The notes beneath the pieces are model-generated. The model was not told where the DNA came from and searched no databases. It saw nothing but the letters and a program-made list of their open reading frames with translations. Shown one piece after another: positions 22,510-39,100 of a stretch of 64,000 nucleotides of DNA. How positions within the stretch are numbered: the stretch's first letter is position 1; every line of letters begins with the position of its first letter. The position numbers and the translations under genes are program-made. The DNA comes from Marsupella aquatica (lineage: Eukaryota > Marchantiophyta): the NCBI GenBank assembly GCA_973895155.1, contig OZ316893.1, forward strand, positions 6,634,001 through 6,698,000, given 5' to 3'.

Positions 22510-24640
22510 GTCTAGATATTTTGTCTGCATCGCCAAGTCAACCCATTGGTTTTGCTAGGGCAACGCTTCATTGCCCATAGTCTCTCCATACTTAATCTCC
22601 ACCAGACTAGAGTTTTGGGGGCTTGGATCATAGAGGAGCTAGATGTTGGAATCAAGAACTTTGGAGCAAAATGATAAGGTAATTGAGTTCTATGACTTAA
22701 ATGTTGTCTTTAGAGCTAGTTTTTCAATAATTTGGATGTACTTGCCATCATAATATCACATTGGATCCTTCAAGAACCAAGCAATAAGGATTGCTAATTA
22801 AGTTCGTGTGTCCAGCAAGAACCAACGTTTTGCTTTGTTTCTAAGCAATAACGTCTAAAGATAACTCCTTTCTTTCCAAAGTACCATGTTCATTCCTTGC
22901 ATCTGCGGAATTTAAAGATTGTCTGCCCACATGCAGAGACGAACAAACCCTCCTAAAGGATATTGAAGTCATCTAGGGCACGCGCAGTAATCTCGTTGAG
23001 TTTGAAAATGCCGCCTGTCTTGCATATAAACTACTCCGGCAGAAAGAAAGAGATGTCTGTTCAATTTCACAATAATAATTGTTCGTTAAGCCTTAAGTAG
23101 CTGCATTCTAGAGTAGATTTTCAGCTGGTTGCGGGAAATTTTCACACGACTGACTACTTGTGGGTACTCAGCTTGGCCTGCTGTGTCATCAGTTTTCATC
23201 CAAGTCTGCCGACTGAGCTGCAGCGTTGGCTTTCTACTCTCACCACCAGTTTGTCACAATTAGACTGCAGGCTTGAATGGAAACGGCATTAGCAGAATTT
23301 CCCTCTCTTTCATTTGTAAATCCTTTGTCCAACTAAATGCATCCCCTGCTAAAATTTGGACCTGTCCTTGCTTCATTTCAAGATTTTGTTGTCCAGCCCC
23401 CAAGTTCTATTTGAAGGAAGTATCAATGGTTCCCTGGGTTCCTTATTTCTTTTCTTCCAACTCATCATGTGCGAATAAATATAGAGTTTTTTTATTAGAT
23501 TTAGTAAAATATTTTTAAATTTTTGTTGAAAAACATTAGAATTATTTTAATCTAATTTTGAAAATTATAAAAATCATAGGGTTTTTTAAAATCAAATATA
23601 GAAATATTTTTGGAATATTTCATTAAGTCAGGGAAAAAAAATTTCTAAAAATTTTTTGTTGATTTAACTTTTAGGGTATTTATTCCCCCAAAACTTTGAG
23701 CGTGATATGAGACACTCCTTGGATTGAGGCCCCCGAGAATGATCCCCGGTACTCGATCCCAAACATGATTAGCTCCAGCTTTGCTTCGATAAAGTGAAGC
23801 GTAACTCGACCAAGATTCATATATATGTGGCTGCCCATTAATGTGTTTTTCGAAGTTGTAGGAAAATGCCCTACTGAAATATTAAAATGGGTACCAAGCT
23901 CTAACTAAGTATGTCCGAAAAGCTTATGCGCTGTGTCTGAGATAGTCATCGTCCCAGATTGTATTCCAGTGCTGAGTACCCACCGGGTACCTAAGAGCCT
24001 TACCCTCAGGCTCGCTCAACGATCGACTCATTCGAGACTCGACTAGATGAAGGTTGGGAAGCTGGATGGATACTCACTTTGGGAGACAAATTGAACTGTA
24101 AGTTTTTAAGAGAGACGCCGTTCGGTTCACAGAATGCCTGGTACCTGTTTCATAGAGACCCCAGCTTAAGAGGTTGGAATTTACAGAATGATCAGACCCA
24201 TCGAAAGTTAGTTATTGATTAGCCCTGAGTTTCTGCTGACTGATGCATGCGCTACTGAGGTCCAAGCTGCCCCTCAGTTAATGGCAGGAGCTCTTGCTAG
24301 TTGCAATTGTCCGAACATTGGGGACTATATTTTGGATCCCTGCTGTCCGTTAGAATGTGAGTACTCTTCCCTGATCCCTAGATAAACAGAGAGGTACGTG
24401 AAATTCAATAAAACAACCGTAACTAGATATATAGCAAGACCTTGTCATTGGGTGGGATCTTCTTCCCCACTGCTCAGCAGTTAGCCGGTTACTGTGCACT
24501 TTGTGGACAGATTAAAAACATTACTTCAATTAATATTTGTGAAAGCACCACAGCATTTTGTCAAATGTGAGGAGTCCATTTAAAAGATTCAGAATGTGCG
24601 TTTTATCTCCACAATTTTACTTTGGAAAAGATCAGTCATC
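22510..24640. other. Intergenic stretch, no gene seen
   Basis: No coding exon recognised. 23500-23680 is extremely A/T-rich. Confidence 0.5.
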
Positions 24641-24649
24641 CCAATTTCA

Positions 24650-24845
24650 GAAGAACAGAATGCGTGGATATAATTCAGCAAGGACCATAGCACGCGAATC
24701 TCTCACATAGAGGCTAGGACCCATTGCCGATTCGGAATAAACTCGCCGAGGAACGGAAGCAACGTACGCGTGCAGAAGCCTTAGGATCTCCAGCTCAGCA
24801 AGGTGGCCGACTTGAGCAGTTCTGCATCGACCATTTGTTGCATAG
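24650..24845. repeat. Dispersed repeat, copy 2 (partner at 8.67 kb)
   Basis: Aligns by eye with 8671-8860 in the same orientation. It ends about 550 bases upstream of the reductase gene start. Confidence 0.6.
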
Positions 24846-25398
24846 AGTAGTGTGGGAAGTGGCCGATCGAGCTTTCGGCGTCCATCGATCAAACTCTCGA
24901 AAGACCGAGTGCTCCTTCAACAGTCGTCAAACTAGTGGGCCCCCCACAAGACCTGGAAGTTGTCACCACAGCTGCGTGCCTTACCGTGACGCATCACAAT
25001 TGGGTCCATGTGCGACAGGAAAGTAATCTGAGACGATGACAGCAACAAGATGACGCGAGCAACACTTCGTCACAATTATACAGTGACGCCGCCATGGCGG
25101 GCTCCGTGATGATGTAGTAATACTGAGGACATGCTTGACAGGCCCCATACATCATAAGTGATTACCGTAGTGCGATTTCGAGATGAAATCGATCGGTGGA
25201 AACTTTGATATCTAGAGCGGGACCATAGTGGATACCAAGAACAAATCCTAGTTGTTTCTGGTTCGTGATCGTTGCGCGAATTAGTAGTCGGCCTGGAAGA
25301 CTGATCTAGACTGGAAATCTTGTCGCATTCAAGATTTTAGTGAGAATAGCGTACTATAGACTGATTAGTTGTATTGCATCTTCAAGAGGAAATACATC

Positions 25399-26555
25399 AT
25401 GGCGTTGAGCAAGATACTTATCATAGGACCGACTGGAGCAATCGGGAAGCACATGGTCAACGCGAGTGTCAAGCTTGGGCACACGACATGTGCGTTCGTG
25501 CGGTCCACAACTCCCAGCGATTCTGCCAAGGCCGAGCTCCTGAAGTCGTTTCAGGATGCCGGAGTAACTCTTCTAGTAGGCGATACAGCCGATTACGCTA
25601 GTCTCGTGGCTGCATTGAAGCAAGTTGAGGTGGTCATTTCGACTGTCAGCGGATGGCTAGTACTGGACCAGATCAAAATCATCGATGCCGCTAAAGAAGC
25701 AGGAACGATCAAGCGATTCATCCCTTCAGAATTTGGCAATAACCTCGACCGACTCGATCTCGATACGGCCCAAACGAAAGCTCTATTCGAACCGAAGCTG
25801 GTGGTACGGCGCGCTCTCGAAAAGTCTGGCATCCCTTACACCTTCGTCGCCTCTTACTGCTTCTTTAGCTACTTTCTCAATTCTTTAACACAAGACAATT
25901 TGTCTGTGTGGGAAGCGCCACCCCGGGATGGTAAGTTACAGCTCAGTCGACTTCACTACTCTTTAAGCTCTATAAAAATATTTGATGTGTCTGCTCAATT
26001 TCTGGCTTCATTCCTGTTCAGCATGATGTGAACTTTTCTCGAAAGGTTTCCTTGAAATAGACTTCAAATTAGCACTTGAGATGGTAAAATTGCACTCGCG
26101 CGTTGCAGAAAAGCTTGGACCAGAGTAGACATTAATAAGCTATTGATTGGTTGACAGGGAAGCTTGTTATATTCGGTGATGGCAACGCAAAGGCAGTGTG
26201 GAATGCCGAGGTCGATATCGCCACCTTCACGATCAGATCCGTCGATGACCCACGAGCGGCGAACAAGAATTTGCTAATCACAGGGAACGTGGCGTCTGTG
26301 AATGAGGTGATTGCTCTGTGGGAGAAGAAAATTGGGCACAAATTTGAAAAGGAGTTTTTGAACGAAGAGACAGTTCTCAAGTCGCTGGCGGAATTGCCTC
26401 CCCCTAGAAACATCCACTATGGTCTCAATTACTCCATATTTATCAAAAACGATCAAACGTTCGAGCTTGATCCTTCTACGGAGGTGGAGGCTACTGCTCT
26501 GTACCCTGACGTGAAGTACACTACCATTGATGAGCACCTAAGTCGCTTCGTGTAA
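25399..26555 (+). CDS. PCBER/isoflavone-reductase-like NAD(P)-dependent reductase
   Basis: Two exons (25399-25930 and 26158-26555) with GT-AG borders join in frame to 309 residues, the usual size of the NmrA-like PCBER/pinoresinol-lariciresinol/isoflavone reductase family. The N terminus has the Rossmann dinucleotide motif GPTGAIG at residues 10-16. PSEFG (109-113) and Lys133 in EPKLVVRR fit the family's substrate and catalytic region. Family members reduce phenylpropanoid dimers, isoflavones or related substrates with NADPH in the cytosol; which substrate applies here cannot be read from sequence. I chose ATG 25399 because it puts the nucleotide-binding motif at the normal distance from the N terminus; an upstream in-frame start at 25369 would add ten unlikely residues. 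No frame damage. It stands alone, with no pathway neighbours. Confidence 0.92.
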
Positions 26556-26630
26556 AACCACGCGACCTTTTCAGATTGCCACTGGGCATGGCTGGACCTT
26601 ACCTACCATTCAAGTAGAAGTTTACTATCG

Positions 26631-26975
26631 AGCGAGTTCTCCTCTAGTTCATGAGTTTAAATGAATGTACAGATGTAGACTTGGAAACCATGGATTTTTC
26701 CTACTACAGAGTACAGAGCGAGTTCTCCTTCAGTCATGAGTTTAAATGTATGTACAGATGTAAAGTTTGAAACCATGAATTTTTACTACTACCGATGTGT
26801 GAAGTTTGAAACCATGGATTTTTCCTAATACCGAGCAAATCTCCTTTAGTTCATGAGTTTAAATGAAAGTACAGATGCAGAATTTGAGACCATGAATTCT
26901 TCGTACTACCGAGCAAGTTCTCCTTTACATCATGAGTTTAAACGAATGTACAGATGTAGAATTTGAAATGATGGA
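26631..26975. repeat. Degenerate minisatellite downstream of the reductase gene
   Basis: Four diverged ~75-85-bp units share GAGC.A.TTCTCCTYTAG, TCATGAGTTTAAATGAATG, TACAGATG.AGAATTTGA and ACCATGRATTTTT.CTACTACC. The first unit begins about 75 bases past the stop codon, so the array probably lies in the 3' UTR or immediate downstream DNA. Confidence 0.8.
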
Positions 26976-26984
26976 GTGTTTCTC

Positions 26985-28230
26985 CGAACCTAGCTTTGGC
27001 GTCATTCAATGTACTGACTCAGAAATGAAAGTGTAGTACTATCCAAATTTAGGTGACTTTAGGACTGAAAGGGATCGAGTCATCATGGTTGCTTCCTTCT
27101 AAATCACCGATCGTCTTATGTGCCAGGATCTCGCTTGCTTCTGTGTGGCATTTAATGAATGTAGAATTCTAAAAGTCCCAAAAGAAAAAGAATAGCAGAT
27201 GTCAAGCTAGTCAAAGCAAGAAAAATCAAACAGAACTCACCATGATTTCAACGAATTACTGACGTGGAAAGCAAACCCGACAAAGTAAGCAAACTCGATT
27301 TAATTCGGAACAGATCAAATGATTTCTCCTGTAGTTCCGAACAGAGACAAAGATATATTGATATAATCAGTATAGTATCAATCTCGGGCTCAGTACTTCA
27401 TCTAGTTGTTAAAACTATGTCTCTTTTTCGAAGTTTCGTTATCTGCCTCTACAATTTTCACAAATTAGTACAAGCAGATGTTCCGTGTACATACTGGTGT
27501 AAATTTACATGTCATATGAAGCTCTGGTAGATCTTTGCCATCTACGCAAAGCGCTGTGACTATGACAAACATGAAAGAGCAGAGTCTAAGCAAGTAATCA
27601 AAAAATATAACCAATAATTGAGCTACTGACCTTTTTTACTCGTGAACTTACCCAGGCCGCTCAAATAATCACGAGTCCCAAAGTATGCTTAGAAAACCTA
27701 CGCTCAGAAAATAACCTTTCGGCAAGGTACGTGACCGTTTAGTTTTTGCAATTCAAGAGGAATCGCAAATTCTAACGATTGGATGCTTCTGAATGTGTAC
27801 ACAAGGTGACCTAGCTTGCATCCCACCTGCTGCTCATTTTATCAAACTTCGTAATTTATCAAACTCGGTGTTCGCGCGGCACCATGTCAGTGTCTAGTAA
27901 AAGTGGTAAATTGAAATACAACCATGGATTATACACCGTGACGACAAATGGGCTCCGAAAGATGGACTCACTACCTTGGTAAAGTAGGTTCGTCCTTAGT
28001 CCTAAAGCCTCTAACCACTCATTCATTCAGTAAGTCAGTGATTCACCAAGTACCCAAACTCTCAGGGGTCTCAAGTTTGTGCAGCAAGCCTCAATTCTTT
28101 AGTAGAGGGATATCGCCAATCAAAAGCTTACAGGAGGTGCTGCTTCCTGGCCTTATTTGTCAACTGCTTTCTTGAGCCAATGAGCATGAAGGGCAATGGA
28201 GGGAAACCTACAGAAGCTACCACTTGGAAA
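26985..28230. other. Intergenic region between reductase and CCaMK 3' ends
   Basis: No exon recognised. The two flanking genes are convergent, so this DNA should hold their 3' UTRs and polyadenylation signals; I could not place these. Confidence 0.5.
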
Positions 28231-28238
28231 TTCGAAGT

Positions 28239-32720
<4,482 letters not shown>

Positions 32721-34980
32721 CGAAGTCTCCCACCTCCCCTGCTTCACGATTTAGTGGAAATTCATTAGCTCCACTTCACTTCACTTGGCTGTGAGGCCTT
32801 GAACCTAACAGATTTGACGATAACTGTCAGATCTTGCGGTCATCTCTTAGAGTCTCTTTGAGACTGTGACTTAGAATTGCTTGCGCTGACGCTCTGACAC
32901 GGACTTGGAGACTTACCTCACAGAGAGAGAAAGATTCGAAGTTAAAAAGCTCAGGTCAAGAGCACAACAGCATGCCCAGGTCCAAGGACAGTAATACGCA
33001 GGCCAAGTCAGTTCCTGCTGCTGTGTCCCTTCCTTCCGTTGATCCCATCTATATTCTGGATGCTCTTGTGCATCTCGCAACAATTGTTGTCCTTGTAGCT
33101 TTGGTCCCGGCGGACAAATCACTATGTGTGTTGTTCTTGCAATTTTTCTAGGTGAAATCCAGAACCCTGCTTTAACTGACCCAAAGCATCCTTCTCGCCG
33201 GCCTCCCCAGTGTCCTGCGTCATCTGTTAACCACCAACGCCACAATATGAACAACATTAAAAAGAAAGCGAGAGCGGGCGTAGACCAGAGAGGCACAAAA
33301 GATGTATTCTGAAACCCAAAAAGAGGTGGAAAGAGAAGACCAAAAAATGTATGACCAGGTATCTACAGTAAGTTCACTATTGATATCCACAGGAGAAGCA
33401 TGATACTGACAACATACCAACATTTCGCCGCAGGTGGCGAAAGGAATGTACTAGCCTTGAGACATTCCTTTCCTCTTTAGTAAACGATCCACAGCAATGG
33501 AGAGCTGGCTGGCCTCAGCTGTGCTCAATATGTGCTCCTGTTCACTCTGGTCCGAAAAACAGGCCAGAGAGTAAGCTCTAATACTAGCGTGCCCTTCTCC
33601 TCTGTCGTATTGAATCCCACCTAAGATTTCAGTTCCGTCTTTTCAGCACTTCACAAGTTCCCAAGTTAGATCACTCACGAAGCAAACGCAATCACCACTG
33701 CTTGTGACGATCAGCGGACATACGAGAGCAAGCATCAACTTCTGTTCCGCCCCTCCTCTACTCCATCAATTCCTGTACTTTAAGTTTGACGGTAATCTGT
33801 AGGTAAACGAGCAGCAAGCTTTTAGCTTCCGAGCGTGCCTTACACTTAATCGAAATCAGTAATATTGAGAGGTTTGATATGCAGCGATCCTGTTTCTACA
33901 ACTCAATTGTCGTCTGATGTCTCCAGTCTTCCAGTGCAGAAGCTCTCCAGTGAATGGTGGAAGAACACAGGGGGATTGGGCTCTTCTGCGTGGGCTGAAC
34001 CTTCTGTTACCCTCTCTTAACTCCTCTTTCTGCAACGTGGCTCGCTAGTGTAGCAAAGCTATTGAGACAAGATGAGAAACTTCTGTCGTTCTCTAATAAC
34101 ATTCCTCTCTCCCTCAAATTCCCTCCAAAGGCATTGCATAGCCCAAAAAGAGAACACAGCACAAAATGAACAGCGACTACCTTCTTCACTACTGATCCTT
34201 CCTGTTTGTAGTCTCCTCCTTCGATTACACCACAAGCTCCTTGTATAAATATGAGGAAGAACGTAAGTACCGTGAATCCATGCGGCCTGACTCCCCGTCA
34301 CTTCATCCTATCTGATCCCTTCCTGAATTCGTAAATCCTCTCGAGTATATCAAAATCCTCTCGAGTACATCATAGAGGAGAGACAAAACAAAGGGCTGAG
34401 GTGGAAAACTCGTCCGTTCAGAAATCCTCTCCAGCACATCAGCACACAGGAAGAGACGACAGGAAAGTTTTAGCAGAGGAAGAGACGACAGGAAAGTTTA
34501 TGTGCGAAGTTTCTAAATTGGATGGAGGCCTGTTGTTGGTGAAGGAACGGAATCGAAGCACCTGTTTGCCATAGAGTACAACGGAGACTCGGAAGATCCT
34601 GTTTTGGTGCTGCAGAGAAAAGATCCAAAAGGAAGCAGATAAAAAAAGGATTGCCAGAACTCTGAATTTCTTGGACTGTCTGCCCACGGATTCTAGCAGC
34701 ACCAAAACGTTATTCGAGAAACATACTTTGGAATCTTTCCGGTCTCTCGAAATATCAGATGAGAATCTTCGTGAGGCCTAATTGCCCGGTCCTCAAGATG
34801 TCTGGCGCAGCCACTGCCTTCTCATAGGGCTCCATGTTGGAGCGCACCCAGCTGCCATCTATCTCGGGAAAGCCTCTTATACTTTCGTTCGTCATCGGAG
34901 GAGAAAATAATCGTGATGACGTCTGATTTGTCTGTTTCTCTCGGATCCTCATGAAATCACAATCGTCAAATACACACTCG
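32721..34980. other. Upstream region of CCaMK, no gene seen
   Basis: About 2.2 kb presumably holding the CCaMK 5' UTR and promoter. Two small direct duplications are visible: AATCCTCTCGAGTAYATCA twice at 34329-34371, and AGGAAGAGACGACAGGAAAG twice at about 34448-34500. No coding exon recognised. Confidence 0.5.
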
Positions 34981-35385
34981 CTTTATTGGGTTCGTTTGCC
35001 TTTGGGATCATGTATCCCGGGCAGTGTGATATACACTACCTACACTTATTATCACTTTCATTTGCCTTGAAAGCTGTGTCTTTTTGGCCCTGTGATACAC
35101 ACTCGCTACACTTATTATCACTTTCTTTTGCCTTGAAAGCTGAAACCAGATCCATAACGGGAGAGTATACTGGACGTTCTGCTCCTGAGCATGAGATTGT
35201 AGCGATTCTTTTACCTTGAAAGCTGAAACCATACCCATAACGAGAGAGTATACTAGACGTTCTGCTCCTGAGCATGAGAGTAGTTTCTGTAGCGATTCTT
35301 TTGCCTTGAAAGCTGTAAACCAGACCCATAACGAGAGAGTATACTAGACGTTCTGCCCATGAGCATGAGATTAGTTTCTGTAGCG
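34981..35385. repeat. Tandem array of ~90-bp units
   Basis: Three good copies (from about 35120) of CCTTGAAAGCTGAAACCA, CCATAACGAGAGAGTATACT, GACGTTCTGC.C.TGAGCATG and TAGTTTCTGTAGCGATTC, preceded by two partial units carrying TTATTATCACTTTC and TTTGCCTTGAAAGCTG. The start holds copy 3 of the ~60-bp motif of 14.8 and 15.96 kb. The array runs directly into a SINE-like body at 35388. Confidence 0.8.
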
Positions 35386-35387
35386 GA

Positions 35388-35560
35388 CAACAGGGACTAG
35401 ACCAGGAGGGAGAGGGTGTTAAACCTGGCCCCAAAGCGGACTGGCTAGGGGGCTAGGGAGGGAGAAAGGGTTAAACCAGGGCCCCAGAGAGGGCTGACTA
35501 GGGGTCAAGGGAAACCGGCACTCCCACCACTGCACCTCACTCACAATTTGACTGGCAGTC
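35388..35560 (-). repeat. SINE-like element, copy 3 (partial, internally duplicated)
   Basis: GGGACTAGACCAGGAGGGAG, a TTAAACC..GGCCCCAAAGCGG segment and a near repeat (GGGAGAAAGGGTTAAACC..GGGCCCCAGAG) match the 3' half of the 22.3-kb copy. The promoter-box half is not evident. A ~50-bp piece is duplicated in tandem. Confidence 0.6.
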
Positions 35561-35569
35561 CATTATTCA

Positions 35570-36170
35570 AACCATCCTAATTAGTTTACTGGAGTAATCA
35601 AATAGCACAACTAAATAACGTCCATTCTAAATCAGATCAGGTTGTCGGACAAGAATAAACAGCCGCTCCTAATGACAACTAAGAAATGACCCTTCGAAGC
35701 AGTCTATCGTAATTACTGAGGGGTCAGTGAGCCTTTAAAAATATATTAAGGAGGTGAACTACCAAACTAGTATGTATGAGAAGACAAAGGAAAACCCTTT
35801 GTAAAAAAATCAAAACTAAAATGATAGTGGTTTTGTCTGGCAGGAGGCAAAATGATTGCGGCACGGTTTTCCTACCCCTTAATAATAAAGCTCAAATAAT
35901 AACTGAATTGAAAATTTGAAGCGGCTCAAGTTGGATTTTCCAAATAAAGGGAACACTCAAATTAAAAATACACTTACCATGGTATGCTTTTATTGCTCAC
36001 AATGTGGAATACAATCATACTCAATTATTTTGAATCCACTTAATTCAAGTCAAATCCCATGATAATAGATTACAGTCGCATCTATTGTGTAATCTAAGGA
36101 CAAATCATATGTGTTAAAGTACATGCAAGGTTTCACTTAACCAATAATTTGTATTCTCACAACCCATAAA
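35570..36170. other. Intergenic stretch, no gene seen
   Basis: AT-rich. It contains the 3' flank of the minus-strand gene at 36173; no further features recognised. Confidence 0.5.
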
Positions 36171-36172
36171 CA

Positions 36173-39100
36173 TCATGTGAATCCTTTCTTCTTCTCAGGG
36201 ATAGGAGGCAGAGGCTCTTCTTGTCGGAAACATTGGAGGCGCATGTATGCTAATTTCTCTTGGTATGTGGTGTAGAGTGGTTTGGCAACCTTTGCTCTTA
36301 CAAAGACATCTTGCAAATAGGTGCGCAAAAATGAGTGCTCAGACACTCTCAAGAGTGGCTTGCGTTGCTTCTTGTACAAACAATGTGATGCTGCCAACAA
36401 AAACTGCACAGCAATATAGTCCATAAGATAACACAGGCAAAAAAATTATGCTGACTGGAGATCTTTTGATTAGGTGCAACTATGTTAAGCTCTAAGATAT
36501 TTCTTAACTGCAGGAAATTCACCAAAACATTGTAGCTTTGCAAGTCAAAGGAAATTCAAAATTCAAACAACCTAGCTAGCATCCAACCCACCCAGCCCAA
36601 GCAAGCATGCGAGTACTCACTCTTTGTATCTGCTCAACTCCAAACCGCAACGGACATTGGCTCATAGTAAAATCCAAAACATCCTGTCAAGCAACGAATT
36701 CTATGTGTGAAGACTTCAACTCTCAAAAGAGAAACTCATCTTAGTTCTAACTCGAGCTCTAACAAAATGAAGAATGTGTAAAAGGCAAAAGAAATAAGCA
36801 CTTGAGTGGGCTTTCAGAAAAAATCATGTTAATTATTAAATGATGTGAGGAGCAATGATTTCAATGTTCTTTACACCCAATATCAAAGACCCAATCTTTC
36901 TACTCCTGTTTCTAGTCAACAAAAACCAACCAAATAAAAGTTTACATTGTTTGCAATCACTTGAAACAGCTAAAGCTACTTCCTCCTACACTTATGAGCT
37001 GCGGAAATAAAAATGAAATTCACCGCCGGCTTTTGTAAGGCATAAATAGTGACAGCTGCAGCCCAAAAATCATCCCAGTCATCTCCAAGTGCAAGCCATT
37101 TCTGTACGTCATCATTCAAATTGAAAACATTTTTGAATCATGAAGTCACTGTGACTTTTAGAATTCATGGATTGGGCAAAATAGAGGGGAAGGACACGAA
37201 TCACACAGTCAGGGCGTTGATCTAAAGGGTTCAAAGTACATCAAGTGTCTAAATGTAGCGAGACTATCAAACATGAAAGCTAGTGAAACTAAAGTAATCA
37301 ATGACATCACTGATGAAACGAGCGATCTAGCAATAAGTGTTAAAACCAGCTCCCAATAATTAGAACTGCACCTAGGAGTCAGAGTGGATACCTTAAAGTG
37401 TGGCATGATAACCTTAACATCAACTTCCATATCTACTTGTGTCCATACATTTGCAAACACAATAGGTGCATCACGACTATCTTTAGCCTTCATTGACTCT
37501 TCCTTCTCCTCATGTTTAATTATGGCAAGCTCCAATGCTGCGGCTTTTGATTCTGGACTGCTTAGGTCAGGAAGGCCAGGAGTAGGCTCATTGGGATCAA
37601 TAACACCTTCTCCTTCCTGGCTTGGTTGAATATATTCTGGATTCACCATTCTCAAAGCAGCTACACAAATCTCCTCCTGCTCTTGCATAATTGCCTGCAT
37701 ATTTTAACATAGGTTCTTAAATTTAGTGGCACTGAAACGAGAACAGGTTGCCGTATTCAATGAAGTGACAAAACTAAGTGTTTTCGGCATAATTATATTG
37801 ATGAATTGTCTGTGCAAGAATTGAGTGACTCAAATGATTTCAATGGCAGTGCTACTACATACCAAAGATTCTGGAATTTCGGCTGAATGTAGATCTTCCA
37901 GGGTGGACTTGACTTCAATGGCAAAATTTGGTAGTAGAATTGTTGTTAGAAAATGCCATATCTATTCATAACAAAGGAAGCAACCTTCAGAAACAAATAG
38001 GTTTAATGTAAGGGAATCAACAATTCCAATTTGTATAAAAATGATGACTGAGAAAGCCCTTGAAGGTTGTATTCAAGTCGGAGTATTTGCTAGTTTGAAT
38101 TTAAAAATAGTAATTGCATACATCTTTACTAGTATTTTATTATACTAGTAGCCATGAGGATATGAGGGAGACCAAAACTGAATCCTTAACACTTACTTTT
38201 TCATGGAAAGGCACCACTGGATCTGCCTGATAAAAGATCCCAAACTTCTCATAAAGGCCTGCATGCAGATAATGATGTCCTTCAGCTCAATTGCATTTCT
38301 ACCTAAGTTAATTTATAGAACTAATCAAGTCAAGTACCAAGAGGTTCCAATGATCCTAGCATAAAATGTTGTAAATGATGAACCGACAGATGAGCTGGAT
38401 TACCAGAGAAATGAAATAAGTGTAGTAGTATTGGAAAGAAACCCCAACTTGAGATCTGATAATTCCCATGGATATTGCTCACAATTGCATACTTCGAAAA
38501 GTATTCCCTCAATTTATTCTCTGCAATGGGAAGAAATAGACAAATTACTTATATGTGGGCCTGTAACACAAACTAATTTTCACAAGCTATAGGGAGCTTC
38601 CATGCACACAATGGAATAAAGAGTAGTCATAGAACACAGTCATGCTTCTCAAATACATACTAGACAAACTCAATTATTTTTGCTCACAATCATCATCTGA
38701 TCCAAGATTGATGCTTGCCGGTGAGAGGTGCTGGAGAGAGTCTCAATACAGAAAAGAGTTTGACAAATTGCTCCTGCAGGAGAAAAAATATGAACTCATT
38801 TCATACATGTATTAGAATTAGATTATGGGTATTCCATCCAACAAAGGTGAGTTACTACTGCATTTCTGCATTTCTTCACTTTTCAGGAATCAGAGATATG
38901 AGTAGGACGATCAATAGGGGCTAGGGTGTCTCGTGAATAAGTAACTGGGTAATTACCACAAACCATCACTAGCAATCCTCGATTGAAAAACATTGGAAAC
39001 TTAAGCTGATCATAAGTATGGATTGTAAATGCCACCATCTATCTGAATTAAGGAGGTAAATGCATGGATACTATACTCATTTCTCTAGTAAATCTACATA

